From: Deltaproteobacteria bacterium
Lineage (GTDB): Bacteria; Myxococcota_A; Polyangia; Polyangiales; Houyiibacteriaceae
Direction of reading: 5' to 3'
Assembly: GCA_017644045.1 (NCBI GenBank)
Contig: JAEPMI010000011.1
Span: forward strand, 1 to 58,028
DNA length: 58,028 nt
Positions within the stretch are counted from its first letter, which is position 1, and each line of letters starts with the position of its first letter. A model generated the notes under the pieces. It worked only from the letters and a program-made list of their open reading frames with translations, was not told where the DNA came from and did no database searches. This document shows, piece after piece, positions 1 through 8,284 of the stretch. The position numbers and the translations under genes are program-made.

Positions 1-48
1 TCTTCCGAAACACGCCCGATGATCGCATCCCGCGATACCGATGGCGAT

Positions 49-67
49 CCCCGCCGGGGTTTCTTCT
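49..67 (+). terminator. Possible rho-independent terminator
   Basis: A CCCC-GCC-GGGG hairpin is followed directly by TTTCTTCT on the plus strand. The stem is only four base pairs, so this is weak. If real it would end a plus-strand gene lying left of the window. Confidence 0.3.
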
Positions 68-75
68 CAGGAGTC

Positions 76-139
76 AGTTCTTTCGTTATTGTTTGTGATT
101 CGTTGGCTGCTCGTCGACTGATGGAATAACAAAAGAACT
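76..139. repeat. AT-rich inverted repeat, 15-bp arms
   Basis: AGTTCTTTCGTTATT (76-90) and AATAACAAAAGAACT (125-139) are reverse complements with one mismatch, separated by 34 bases. The AT-rich composition stands out from the surrounding GC-rich DNA. It could be a transcription terminator for the leftward efflux operon, or a remnant of inserted DNA. Confidence 0.5.
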
Positions 140-186
140 CAAGATCGTCCCTGGTTTGCGCGAGCTGGTCGACAACCGCTCGCCGC

Positions 187-1593
187 CTACCGCAGCGTTC
201 CCGTCGCGTGCCGCAGCCGCGCCCGCGCCAGCTGCGCCTCTGCGCTCGCGTCGACCAGCGCCAACCGCGCCCGGGCCACGACCGCTTGAGCGTCGAGCAC
301 GTCCGTCGTCGTGGCTCGACCCACCTCGCGCTCGCGCTCACGCAAGCGGCGCGCCTCTTCCGCGGCTGCGACGAGCGCACGCGCATGCGCCACGCGTGCG
401 GCGGCTGCCGAGTCTCGCGCGTACTGCCCCGCGACCTCCGCGCGCAGTCCGTCTTCGAAGCGCTGGAGCTCGGCGTCCATGCGCGCGGCGGCGGCGCGTG
501 CGGCGTCCGCGTTGGCGCCACCAGCGATGGTGTCGTTCGGAGACCACGCGAGGATCACGCTGACGTCCCACGTCGTGTCGAAGCGGTCGCGTTGCGGCAC
601 GTAGCGCGGGTTCGGGTTGGCGAGCTGCGCGCCCGCGCCGAGTCGAAGAGCGGGGTAGCGCGAGCCCTCGGCGGCTCGCGCGCGTCGCTCGTGGACTCCC
701 CGCCACTGGCGGATGGCGACGGATTCCGGTCGCTGAGACTGCGCGACCGCGAGCGCTCGAGCCAGCGTCATTCCGTGCTCCGCCGGCGGATCCTCGGACG
801 GCTCCGCAACGCTCAGCGGCTCGCCGACCGGAAGCCCGAGTAGGGCGCGAAGGCCTTCGGCGGCGGCGTCACGTGCGGCGGTCGCTTCGATGCGCGCCGC
901 CTCCGCCGCTTCCACCTGTGCCTGCGCGCCGAGCACCTCGGAGCGTCGCGCCACCCCGGCCTCGAGCGCAGCCTCGGCGCTGGCGAGCTGCTCGCGCGCG
1001 TCGGTCAGCGATGCCTCGGTCATCACGACCATCGCTCGCGCTCGGACGTACTGGTTGAAGGCTTCGTGGGCACGCAGACGAAGCGCGGCTTCGGTGACCG
1101 CGCGCTCGGCGCGGCGCGCCTCGACCGCGCCTCGGCTCGCGCGCAGCGCGGGCATCAGCGTGGTGAAGATCTCGCTGAGCGGGACCTGCACGGTCGCCTC
1201 GACGGCGTACTGGTTCGGGAAGAAGGGGACGGCGCTGTTGTCGCCCAGGTTGCGCTGCTGGGTGACGGTGCCAGCCCAGAGCAAGCGCGCCTCGGGGTCG
1301 TCGACGCCAGCGATGAGCGCGTCGACCTCGCTCCCACCGCCCAGGCCGGTCACGAGCGGGTCGTTGGTGATGTTCTTCAGACGGGTGTAGCGCGCCCCCA
1401 CGTTCACGCGCGGAAGGAGCTGCGCCCACACCGCGCGGACGCTGGCTTCGGCGTCGTCGATCGCGGCGTCGGCCACGTCCAGCGACGCCCCGCGCTCGAC
1501 CGCGCGGTCGGCGACGCGCTCCGCGGTCCAGGGTTGGGCCATGGCGGGCGCGGCGAGCCACGCGACGACGATGATGGAGACGAGGCGAGTCAT
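187..1593 (-). CDS. TolC-family outer-membrane efflux channel
   Basis: This 468-residue protein is the outer-membrane component of a tripartite efflux pump. It starts with a cleavable signal peptide (MTRLVSIIVVAWLAAPAMA) and then shows two long stretches of alternating Ala/Arg/Glu-rich helix, the duplicated coiled-coil layout of TolC-like OEP proteins. Examples are the 'RAHEAFNQYVRARAMV' region and the C-terminal 'TTDVLDAQAVVARARL' region, which resembles the family's conserved 'dvLdAq' segment. Its length is normal for the family. It is the last gene of the leftward operon and its ATG overlaps the stop of the RND pump gene by four bases (ATGA), so translation is probably coupled. The substrate cannot be read from the sequence. 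Confidence 0.9.
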   Translation of the reverse strand: MTRLVSIIVVAWLAAPAMAQPWTAERVADRAVERGASLDVADAAIDDAEASVRAVWAQLLPRVNVGARYTRLKNITNDPLVTGLGGGSEVDALIAGVDDPEARLLWAGTVTQQRNLGDNSAVPFFPNQYAVEATVQVPLSEIFTTLMPALRASRGAVEARRAERAVTEAALRLRAHEAFNQYVRARAMVVMTEASLTDAREQLASAEAALEAGVARRSEVLGAQAQVEAAEAARIEATAARDAAAEGLRALLGLPVGEPLSVAEPSEDPPAEHGMTLARALAVAQSQRPESVAIRQWRGVHERRARAAEGSRYPALRLGAGAQLANPNPRYVPQRDRFDTTWDVSVILAWSPNDTIAGGANADAARAAAARMDAELQRFEDGLRAEVAGQYARDSAAAARVAHARALVAAAEEARRLREREREVGRATTTDVLDAQAVVARARLALVDASAEAQLARARLRHATGTLR

Positions 1594-4500
1594 GACGAGA
1601 CCTCCGCGGTGGGCAGCGACGTCGACTCACGGAAGAAGAGCCGGTAGAGGGCGGGCACGGCGACCAGCGTCAGCAGCGTCGCCACCACGAGACCGCTGAT
1701 CATCGCGGCGGCCATCGGCGGCCAGAGCGTCGACTCGCTGAAGAGCAGCGGCGTGAGCCCGGCGACGGTGGTTGCGGCGGTCAGGAGGATCGGTCGGGTG
1801 CGTCGGCCGATGGCCTCCACGAGCGCTTCGTCGCGGGTCGCGCCTTCGGCGATGCGTCGGTCCGCGAGGTCGATCAACACGATGCCCCCGTTGACCACGA
1901 TACCGATGAGGGCGATGGCGCCGAGCAGCGCGACGAAGCCGAAGGGCAGGTCGAGCGCCAGCAGGCCGGGCCAGATGCCCATCATCGCCAGCGGCGCGGT
2001 GACCATGACGATGGCGACCTTCCGGAACGAGTCGAACTGCGCGAGCAGCACGGCGAGGAGCAGGAGCACGCCGAAGGGCGCGCGGCTGCCGAGCGCTTCG
2101 TTCGCGGTGGCCGAGGATTCGACCGCGCCGCCCTGCTCGAGGCGCACCGAGCGCGGGAGGTCGAGCGCCGCGAGGGTGGGCGCCACGTCCGCGACGATGG
2201 CGGCGTAGGTCTCCCCGTCCTCGACCTCGGCGAGCACGGAGACGAAGCGTTCGCGGTTCCGCCGATGGATGACCGCGGGCCCGAACTCGGTGGTGGCGGT
2301 GGCGAGCTCGGCGACGGAGACCCATCCGTCACCGGCGGGGAGATCGATGGCCGTGAGCGCCGAGGGGTCGGCCCGCTCCCCTTCCGGCGAGCGGATCACG
2401 ATGGGTGTCGGGTCGTCACCGCCGCGGAAGTCACCGGCGCGGTGGCCGTGCGTTCGCGCCAGCAGTGCGCTCGCCACGTGCACGCGGCCGAGGCCGTTGC
2501 GGTTGGTGGCCGCGTCGTCGATCGCGAGCGCGATGCTCGGGCTGCCGGGCCCGTGGTCGGCGCGCACCGTGTGGGTGCGCGGGTCGTTGCGGAGCACGCG
2601 GCGCACTTCATCGGCGGCCAGGTGGAGCTCGTGCAGGTCCTCACCGAGCAAGCGCACCTGGATGGGCGCGGGGACCGGCGGCCCTTGCTCGAGGCGGCGC
2701 GCGACCACCACCGCGTCCGGGAGCTGCTCGCGGGCGAGCTGGCGAACCCGCGCCTGGATGGCGTGCACGTCCGCGGGCGTTCGCGTCGCCACGACGATCT
2801 GTCCGAGGTGCGAGGCCGAGGGGCGGCGCGGGATGTTGTAGTAGAAGGGCGGCGCGCTGCGACCGACCACGCTCGTGACCGCGAGCACCTCGGGCCGCTC
2901 GGTGAGCGCCCGCTCGAGCATGCGCGTCGCGTCGTCGGTGCTCTGCAGGTGCGTGCCCTCCGGCATGGCGATGGACACGACCAGCTGCGATCGGTCCGAC
3001 GCCGGGAAGAAGTCCTTCTGGACCATCGAGGCCGTGCTCGCGCTCGCGCCGACGAGGAGCACCACGACGAGCAGCGCGCGCGCTGGGTGGGCGACCGCCA
3101 CGGTCGCGACCTTCCGCGCCATCCGCTCGACGAGGCCCATGCCCTTCTTCTTGCTCGGCCGCAGCGTGAGTCGCGCGAGGATCGGGGTCACCGCGATCGC
3201 ATAGCCGTAGCTGACGACCAGCGTGAGCATCACGACGATGGGGATGGCGCGCGTGAAGTCGCCGACCGTTCCTGGCGCCAGGAGCATCGGCACGAACGAC
3301 GCGAGCGTCGTCGCCGTCGCGGACGCGAGCGGGATCGCCAGGTCCTTCAGCGCGTCCCGCGCGGCATCCGTCGCGGTGGCTCCCTCGTCGAGCGCGCGTT
3401 GGATCGCTTCCGCCATGACGATGGCGTTGTCGACCAAGAGACCCAGCGAGACGACCAACGCGGCGACCGCCATCTGGTGGAGCACGCCACCACCGACCGC
3501 GTACACGGCGAGGCTCGCCAGCGTGACCAGCGGCACGATGGCGGCGACCATCAGCCCGAGCCGCGCACCCATCGTCAGCAGCAACACCAGCGCGACGATC
3601 GCCACGCCGATCGCGAGCGAGAGGCCGAGCTCCGAGAGGCGACCCTCGACCTGTGCAGGCTGGAACGCGATCTCGTCGAGCGTGAGACCCTCCGTCGGCG
3701 CGAACGACGCGACCGCTGCGCGTACGTCTTCGCCGAGCTGCACCGCGTCGATCGCCTCGCGGCCGATCACGCCGACCATCACGGCCGGTTCGGAGCGGTG
3801 GCGGGCGAGCTCGCGTGCCGGCTCGGCGATCGTGCGCCGCACTTCCGCGATGCGACCGAGGGGCACGGCGGTGCCATCGGCGAGAGGGATCGGCGTGCGC
3901 GCGAGCTCCTCGACGGTCTCGAGCTCCGCGTTCGGCTGCAGCGTGAGCTGACGGTCGCCCACCTGCAGCGAGCCACCGGGGAGGGCGACGTTGCGCGACT
4001 CGATGAGCGCGGCGAGCCGCTCGGGCGTCAGCCCGAGACCGCGCGCCGTGGCGTCGTCCAGCAAGATGGAGATCTGCTCCGCCGGGTCGCCACTGATGAC
4101 GACCTCGGAGACGTCGTCGACCGTGAGCAGGTGGTCTCGGAGGCGGTCGGCCTCGTCGGCGAGCACCAGGCGGTCGGAGCTGCCGGTGATGGCGAGCAGC
4201 ACCGCCTCCGTGTTCATCATGTCGTGCTGGAAGCGCGGCTGGAGCGCCGCGGCGGGCAGGTCCAGCGAGCCCTTCTCGATGGCCTCGTCGACCGCGTCCC
4301 ACGCGGTCTCGGTGTCGGTGACCGAGCCGAGCAGCTCGAGCCGGAAGACGGCCACCGACGTGCGGATGTCGACCTCGACGGTTTTGAGCTCGTCGACCTG
4401 GGCGAGCTCGTCCTCGATCGGCTCGACCACGAGCCGCTCGATCTGCTCGGCGTCCGCGCCGGGGAAGGGCACGACGATCTGACCGATGCGATCGGAGAGG

Positions 4501-4607
4501 CGCGGGTCTTCTTCGCGCGGCATGCCCGTCCAGGCGAGCACTCCGGCGCCGCTCAGCAGAATCGCGACGCCCAGCACCAGCCGAGTGCGTCCGAGGAGGG
4601 CCATCAT
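1590..4607 (-). CDS. RND-family efflux pump, inner-membrane permease
   Basis: This 1005-residue AcrB/HAE1-type transporter is the proton-driven inner-membrane pump of the operon. It has the typical N-terminal 'GMPREEDPRL' segment after the first membrane helix, two large periplasmic loops (after TM1 and TM7) and two blocks of membrane helices. The TM4 motif reads 'LGLLVDNAIVMAEA', so only one of the two adjacent acids of AcrB (D407/D408) is present. The matching TM10 site reads 'GIVVNGGIVLID' rather than the AcrB-type Lys-Asn. Both changes are common in less-studied HAE branches, so proton relay probably differs in detail from AcrB. Its start overlaps the adaptor gene stop (ATGA) and its stop overlaps the TolC-like start. 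Substrate is unknown. Confidence 0.92.
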   Translation of the reverse strand: MMALLGRTRLVLGVAILLSGAGVLAWTGMPREEDPRLSDRIGQIVVPFPGADAEQIERLVVEPIEDELAQVDELKTVEVDIRTSVAVFRLELLGSVTDTETAWDAVDEAIEKGSLDLPAAALQPRFQHDMMNTEAVLLAITGSSDRLVLADEADRLRDHLLTVDDVSEVVISGDPAEQISILLDDATARGLGLTPERLAALIESRNVALPGGSLQVGDRQLTLQPNAELETVEELARTPIPLADGTAVPLGRIAEVRRTIAEPARELARHRSEPAVMVGVIGREAIDAVQLGEDVRAAVASFAPTEGLTLDEIAFQPAQVEGRLSELGLSLAIGVAIVALVLLLTMGARLGLMVAAIVPLVTLASLAVYAVGGGVLHQMAVAALVVSLGLLVDNAIVMAEAIQRALDEGATATDAARDALKDLAIPLASATATTLASFVPMLLAPGTVGDFTRAIPIVVMLTLVVSYGYAIAVTPILARLTLRPSKKKGMGLVERMARKVATVAVAHPARALLVVVLLVGASASTASMVQKDFFPASDRSQLVVSIAMPEGTHLQSTDDATRMLERALTERPEVLAVTSVVGRSAPPFYYNIPRRPSASHLGQIVVATRTPADVHAIQARVRQLAREQLPDAVVVARRLEQGPPVPAPIQVRLLGEDLHELHLAADEVRRVLRNDPRTHTVRADHGPGSPSIALAIDDAATNRNGLGRVHVASALLARTHGHRAGDFRGGDDPTPIVIRSPEGERADPSALTAIDLPAGDGWVSVAELATATTEFGPAVIHRRNRERFVSVLAEVEDGETYAAIVADVAPTLAALDLPRSVRLEQGGAVESSATANEALGSRAPFGVLLLLAVLLAQFDSFRKVAIVMVTAPLAMMGIWPGLLALDLPFGFVALLGAIALIGIVVNGGIVLIDLADRRIAEGATRDEALVEAIGRRTRPILLTAATTVAGLTPLLFSESTLWPPMAAAMISGLVVATLLTLVAVPALYRLFFRESTSLPTAEVSS

Positions 4608-5686
4608 CGGACCGCTCCCTCGAGGGCGTCACCCGGGAGGAGACGGGTGTGACCGGCGACCACGACGGAGGTGCCCGCCGCGAGCCCGTCGAGCACGACG
4701 ACGCGGTCGCCTTGCAGCGCGCCGAGTCGGATGGCGGCCCGGGAGGCACGGCCCTCGTCGTCGACCCACACGAAGGGGTGCGTACCCGAGGGGTCCTGGA
4801 CCGCGCCCAGCGGAACGGTGGCCACCTCGCGCGGCGCACCGGCGAGCTCGACGACCACGCCCTGTCCGGCGGCGATGCCCTCGGTGCGGTCGATCGCGAT
4901 GCGCACCGGGTGCATCCCGCCGAGCGCGGACGCGCCCGCGACGCTCACGATGCGACCCTCGACCGTCTCGCGCGCGAGTGGGTTGGTCGGATCGCCGACC
5001 GCGATCCGTACCGGCGCGCTGGCGCCGGGCTCGAGCTCGGCCGCCAGCTCGGCGGTGACGCGGACGATCACCTCGAGGCCGCCTTCGCCCACGAGTCGAA
5101 TCACCGGCTGACCGGGCCCGAGGAGCTCGCCCGGGTCGGCCAGCACGTCGGTCACCACGCCGGAGAAGGGGGCGCGCACCACCGTCTCGGCCCGTCGGCG
5201 CCGGGTCTCGCCGAGCTGCGCCCGCGCGCCTTCGAGCGCCGACCGGGTCCGCGCGAGACCGCTCTCGACGCGCTCGAGCTCCTCGTTCGTGGCGACGCCC
5301 TCGCGAGCCAGCGTCGCGCTCCGTTCGCGGTCGCGCTCGAGCTGGGCCAGCCGCTCCTCGAGCTCCGCGACACTCGCCTGGGCACCGCGAACGGCGTTGC
5401 GGGTGCCGGGGTCGTCGAGGCGGGCGACCACGTCGCCCACGGTCACCCGCTGGCCGACCTCCACCGGTCGCTCGGCGAGGCGGCCGCCCTCGAGGAAGGC
5501 GACCATCGCCGCGTCACCTGCTCGGAGCACGCCGTGCGCCTGGTGCACCGGTCGCAGCTCGGTCGGCGTGACCGTCTCCAGCCGGATCGGCGCCGGCGGC
5601 TCCACGGGCGGGACGTCCTGGGCTCCGGCGCCCGTACAGGCGGCGAGGAAGAGGGCGCTCAGGGCCCACAGGTCAGTTCGAATCAT
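4604..5686 (-). CDS. RND efflux periplasmic adaptor (membrane fusion lipoprotein)
   Basis: This 360-residue adaptor links the RND pump to the outer-membrane channel. It has a lipoprotein signal with a clear lipobox (LFLAAC). Next come a biotinyl-lipoyl-like half-motif ('EVGQRVTVGDVVARLDDPGT'), an alpha-helical hairpin rich in Arg/Glu/Leu (about residues 90-150), the returning lipoyl half ('RAPFSGVVTDVLADPGELL') and C-terminal beta-barrel domains. This is the standard order for HlyD/AcrA-like proteins. It is the first gene of the operon, transcribed away from a TetR-family gene with 115 bases between them. That gap carries two matching palindromes that may be the repressor sites. Confidence 0.92.
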   Translation of the reverse strand: MIRTDLWALSALFLAACTGAGAQDVPPVEPPAPIRLETVTPTELRPVHQAHGVLRAGDAAMVAFLEGGRLAERPVEVGQRVTVGDVVARLDDPGTRNAVRGAQASVAELEERLAQLERDRERSATLAREGVATNEELERVESGLARTRSALEGARAQLGETRRRRAETVVRAPFSGVVTDVLADPGELLGPGQPVIRLVGEGGLEVIVRVTAELAAELEPGASAPVRIAVGDPTNPLARETVEGRIVSVAGASALGGMHPVRIAIDRTEGIAAGQGVVVELAGAPREVATVPLGAVQDPSGTHPFVWVDDEGRASRAAIRLGALQGDRVVVLDGLAAGTSVVVAGHTRLLPGDALEGAVR

Positions 5687-5720
5687 CGGCTTGCTCCGTC
5701 TAATCGATGTTCAGATTGGA

Positions 5721-5735
5721 CTGAGCAATGCTTAG
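5721..5735. promoter_or_regulatory. Putative TetR operator, copy 1
   Basis: CTGAGCAATGCTTAG is an imperfect palindrome (six of seven arm positions pair) in the divergent efflux/TetR promoter region. It matches copy 2 at 5766-5780 in 12 of 15 positions. The position, 35 bases upstream of the adaptor start, fits repression of the efflux operon. Confidence 0.55.
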
Positions 5736-5765
5736 TTACAGCCTCCGAGCCCGTCAAGGACAAAT

Positions 5766-5780
5766 TTGAGCAGCGCTTAG
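5766..5780. promoter_or_regulatory. Putative TetR operator, copy 2
   Basis: TTGAGCAGCGCTTAG matches 12 of 15 bases of copy 1, with centres 45 bases apart. It lies 21 bases before the TetR-family start, so the same protein could repress itself and the efflux operon. Confidence 0.5.
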
Positions 5781-5801
5781 ACCGAGTCGGCCTTATATGC
5801 T

Positions 5802-6449
5802 GTGCCCGTGCCTCCGCCGGTCACCACGAAGAAGGGCTCCTACCACCACGGGGATCTGCGCGAAGCGTTGCTCCGGGCGAGCCTCGAGCTGATCGAGGAG
5901 GGCGGGGTCCAGGCTCTCTCGCTGCGCAAGGCGGCCCGCCGGGCCGGGGTCAGCTCCGGCGCGCCCTATCATCACTTCGAGAACCGCGAGGTGCTCCTCG
6001 CCGCGCTGGCGACCGAGGGGTTCGAGCGTCTCGGGCAGATGATGGACGAGGCGACGAGCGCCGCGGACCCCGCGCCCGTGGCGCAGCTGCAGGCGTGCGG
6101 TGAGGCCTACGTCCGCTTCGCCCGCCAGCACACGGCGTACTTCCGGGTGATGTTCCGACCGGAGCTCGCGGGGCCGGACGCCTACCCGGGGGATGATCCG
6201 CCCGGCGGCTGCGTCTTCGAGCGGCTCGTGGGGCGGGTCATCGCGGCGCAGGAGGCAGGCCACGCGCCGGCCGGCGACCCGGAGCGGATGATCCTCCTCG
6301 CCTGGAGCGTCGCCCATGGCCTGAGCTCGCTGCTCGTCGATGGGCCGCTCCAGACCGGGAAGAAGATGATCCAGATGGACCGGGACGACATGGGGGAGGC
6401 GGTGATGCGGACCTTCTCCACGATCCTGCTCGGCGACCATCTGCGCTGA
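5802..6449 (+). CDS. TetR-family transcriptional regulator of the efflux operon
   Basis: This 215-residue protein has an N-terminal TetR helix-turn-helix (about residues 12-60). It includes the 'GSYHHGDLREALL' entry segment, 'LSLRKAARRAGVSSGAPYHHF' spanning the recognition helix, and the 'NREVLLAAL' exit. A helical ligand-binding domain follows, of the type often seen in WHG/TetR_C members ('FARQHTAYFRVMFRPEL'). The start is a GTG at 5802; a second GTG at 5808 is equally possible because no clear ribosome site precedes either. Being divergent from the RND operon, it most likely represses it and responds to a pump substrate. That role is inferred from position. Confidence 0.9.
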   Translation: MPVPPPVTTKKGSYHHGDLREALLRASLELIEEGGVQALSLRKAARRAGVSSGAPYHHFENREVLLAALATEGFERLGQMMDEATSAADPAPVAQLQACGEAYVRFARQHTAYFRVMFRPELAGPDAYPGDDPPGGCVFERLVGRVIAAQEAGHAPAGDPERMILLAWSVAHGLSSLLVDGPLQTGKKMIQMDRDDMGEAVMRTFSTILLGDHLR

Positions 6450-6451
6450 AT

Positions 6452-6477
6452 CTGCGCGGCCCTCGAAGGCTGCGCAG
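6452..6477. terminator. Bidirectional hairpin between convergent genes
   Basis: CTGCGCGGCC (6452-6461) pairs with GGCTGCGCAG (6468-6477) around a CTCGAA loop, with a single G-T wobble in a ten-pair stem. It sits between the TetR gene and the convergent universal stress gene. No T-tract follows on either strand. Confidence 0.55.
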
Positions 6478-6486
6478 GGCTTGCGC

Positions 6487-6930
6487 TCAGCGAACGACGA
6501 ATACGGGGCACGCCGCGAGGCGAACGACCTTCTCCGCGACGCTCCCGAGGAGCAGTCGCTTGAAGCCGGTCCGTCCATGAGAGCCGACCACGATGAGGTC
6601 CGCGCCTCGGTCCTTGGCGAAATCGGCGATGGCCTGGGCGGCTCCGCTCTCTCGGATCACCGCCACGTCGGTGGTGCTGGGATCGAGCCTCTCGTCGCGG
6701 ACCTTCTCGAGCTGCGTCTTCAGGGTCGCCTCGGCATCGTCGATGAATTGTGCCCACGTGTCCGCGCCGCCCTCGAGGTCGACCGCGGCCACGTAGGGGA
6801 CCGGATCGAGCACGGTGACGAGGAGCACGTCGGCGTCGAGCGCCTTCGCGAGGGCGGCTCCCGTGCCGACGGCTTCGAGGCTGGCGTCGGAGAGATCGGT
6901 GGCGATGAGGATTCGCTTGGGCAGTTCCAT
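6487..6930 (-). CDS. Universal stress protein (UspA family)
   Basis: This 147-residue single-domain Usp fold protein opens with 'KRILIATDLSDASLEAV' and ends with the ATP-binding signature 'VVGSHGRTGFKRLLLGSVAEKVVRLAACPVFVV'-type segment (G-2x-G-9x-G-S/T), so it belongs to the nucleotide-binding class. The ATG at 6930 is preferred over longer versions because an AAGGAG ribosome site lies five bases upstream and the family begins just before the first beta strand. It is divergent from a second Usp gene, with 97 bases between them. Usp genes often accompany microaerobic respiration clusters, which fits the cbb3 genes next door. Confidence 0.9.
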   Translation of the reverse strand: MELPKRILIATDLSDASLEAVGTGAALAKALDADVLLVTVLDPVPYVAAVDLEGGADTWAQFIDDAEATLKTQLEKVRDERLDPSTTDVAVIRESGAAQAIADFAKDRGADLIVVGSHGRTGFKRLLLGSVAEKVVRLAACPVFVVR

Positions 6931-6941
6931 GGGGGCTCCTT

Positions 6942-6958
6942 CGGCGGTTGGTCCGCCG
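6942..6958. promoter_or_regulatory. Hairpin in the divergent Usp promoter region
   Basis: CGGCGG-TTGGT-CCGCCG is a perfect six-pair hairpin eleven bases upstream of the leftward Usp start. It would fall in that gene's 5' leader or act as an operator. No FNR-type TTGAT-N4-ATCAA box was found in this region. Confidence 0.3.
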
Positions 6959-7027
6959 TTTGCTGTGGAGTCTCTCCGAATGCAAGAGCGAGCCCAACCG
7001 TGGGCCGCTCGAACCGGAGGAAGCCCC

Positions 7028-7624
7028 ATGGAGAGCCTCAACATCATCGTCGGCGTCGACGACACCCCCGAGGGCGAGCGTGCTCTCGGCACCGCGCTGC
7101 GTCTCGCCAAGCAGATGGGCGCGTCCGTTCACATCGCGCACGCGCTCACCCGCGACGAGCTCGCGAGCCCCGGCGATGCGATGGAGCGTCAGGACGCCGC
7201 CCTCGGTCGTGTGCCCCGCGCGATCTGGAAGACCGTCGAGCGTGTCCTCGGTCGCGAGCAGATGGCCATCGACGAGGTCGACGTCTGGCAACACGTCCGC
7301 CTCGGCTCGCCGGTCGACGTCATCCGACAGGTGGCGGTCGACTACTCCGCGACCCTCGTGGTCGTCGGGACCCGCGGCAACAAAGGCCTCAAGAAGCTCG
7401 TGCTCGGATCGGTCGCGGACTCGCTCGTGCACGACGGCCGCTTCCCGGTGCTGGTCGCGCACCCGAACCTGCTGGCCGAGCTGCCGAAGACCGAGCTCCC
7501 CGACGAGCCGCACGCGGAGGACGCGGACATGAAGGCTCGTCCGGAGGGCGCGCACCTCTACCGCTCCTCGCTCATCTCCGCGTGGAAGGGCCTCGGGCGA
7601 CCGAGCAGCCCCGACTTCAGCTGA
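7028..7624 (+). CDS. Universal stress protein with a C-terminal extension
   Basis: This 198-residue protein has a UspA domain over roughly residues 1-150, beginning 'LNIIVGVDDTPEGERAL'. The nucleotide-binding signature is 'VVGTRGNKGLKKLVLGSVADSLV'-like (G-2x-G-9x-G-S). A tail of about 50 residues, acidic and then basic, has no recognisable domain. The ATG at 7028 was chosen because GGAGG (7016-7020) sits seven bases upstream and the next gene is spaced to match. It is the first gene of the rightward block that leads into the cbb3 oxidase genes (three bases before the TauE/SafE-like gene), so it is probably co-transcribed with them. Confidence 0.9.
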   Translation: MESLNIIVGVDDTPEGERALGTALRLAKQMGASVHIAHALTRDELASPGDAMERQDAALGRVPRAIWKTVERVLGREQMAIDEVDVWQHVRLGSPVDVIRQVAVDYSATLVVVGTRGNKGLKKLVLGSVADSLVHDGRFPVLVAHPNLLAELPKTELPDEPHAEDADMKARPEGAHLYRSSLISAWKGLGRPSSPDFS

Positions 7625-7627
7625 GCC

Positions 7628-8284
7628 ATGCTCGCACCCGTCCTCGCAGGTGCCGCCGCTGGTCTGGCGAGCCTCCCCCACTGCGCGGCGATGTGTGGAC
7701 CTCTCGCTGCCTACGGCGGCGGGGGGCGCCGCGCGGTCGCGTTCCAGGGATCGCGCTTCGCCGCCTACCTGGTGCTCGGCGCGGTGGTGGGCTCCGTCGG
7801 TCACGGCCTGCGCGCGCTCTTCGACGACGCGCGCCTCGTTCACGTGCTCCTCGCGGGCTCGCTCGCGCTGGGTCTCGGCTACGCGGCCTGGCGCCTCTGG
7901 CGTGAGACGTCGGCCGCCCCGGCGGAGCCTCCGCTCGTGCAGCTGGGCCGCAAGGGATCGCGCCGCCGGCTGATGAAGAGCGCGCTGCTCGGCGCCTCGA
8001 CCGCGTGCCTTCCGTGCGGTGCGCTCCTGGCCGGCGCGCTCGTCGCAGCGAGCGCCGGATCGGTGCTCGGCGGGACGCTCTCGATGGGCGCGTTCGCCCT
8101 CGCCAGCGCGCCCGGACTGCTCCTCGCAGGCTTCGCGGGCTCGCGCCTTCGCTCGCTCTCGCTCACGGGGCGGCGGACTCTCTCCGTCGTCCTCGCGCTG
8201 GGCGCGCTGGTCGTCGCGTTCCGAGCCGTCGACGCGTACCGCGCAGAGCCGCCCTGCTGCCACGCGATGGCCGAGGTCTCGTGA
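7628..8284 (+). CDS. TauE/SafE-like (DsbD_2/UreH-type) membrane protein of the cbb3 cluster
   Basis: This 218-residue integral membrane protein has about six hydrophobic segments. It carries the 'SLPHCAAMCGPLAAY' motif near the N-terminus, like the HCxxMCGP signature of the 'sulfite exporter TauE/SafE' or UreH_2 family, and a second cysteine pair ('STACLPCGALLAG', residues near 130). Members of this family regularly sit beside ccoI/ccoS and are thought to help deliver copper or thiols during cbb3 oxidase assembly. That role is inferred from context. Its stop overlaps the GTG start of the copper ATPase gene (GTGA at 8281-8284). Confidence 0.8.
   Translation: MLAPVLAGAAAGLASLPHCAAMCGPLAAYGGGGRRAVAFQGSRFAAYLVLGAVVGSVGHGLRALFDDARLVHVLLAGSLALGLGYAAWRLWRETSAAPAEPPLVQLGRKGSRRRLMKSALLGASTACLPCGALLAGALVAASAGSVLGGTLSMGAFALASAPGLLLAGFAGSRLRSLSLTGRRTLSVVLALGALVVAFRAVDAYRAEPPCCHAMAEVS

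Larger units (their letters stand above)
1..186. other. Left-edge region with no confident gene
   Basis: The first 186 bases lie downstream of the TolC-like gene, whose stop is at 187. One plus-strand frame is open from base 1 to a TAA at 127-129. It gives only about 42 residues with no recognisable motif, so it could be the tail of a gene cut by the window edge or chance. Bases 70-150 are clearly richer in A and T than the rest of the window. The stretch contains a weak terminator-like hairpin and a 15-bp inverted repeat, listed separately. Confidence 0.4.

Noticed and set aside
1-129. C-terminal end of a plus-strand gene at the left edge
   Set aside because: The open frame is only about 42 codons, runs into AT-rich inverted-repeat DNA and has no motif.
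2265-4652. 795-residue plus-strand ORF
   Set aside because: It is antisense to the RND pump, whose motifs are unmistakable.
6931-7027. FNR/ANR box before the cbb3 block
   Set aside because: No TTGAT-N4-ATCAA-like sequence was found; only a hairpin is present.
6182-8263. 693-residue minus-strand ORF
   Set aside because: It crosses two Usp genes, a TetR gene and a membrane protein gene in opposite frames, and shows only low-complexity Arg/Glu composition.
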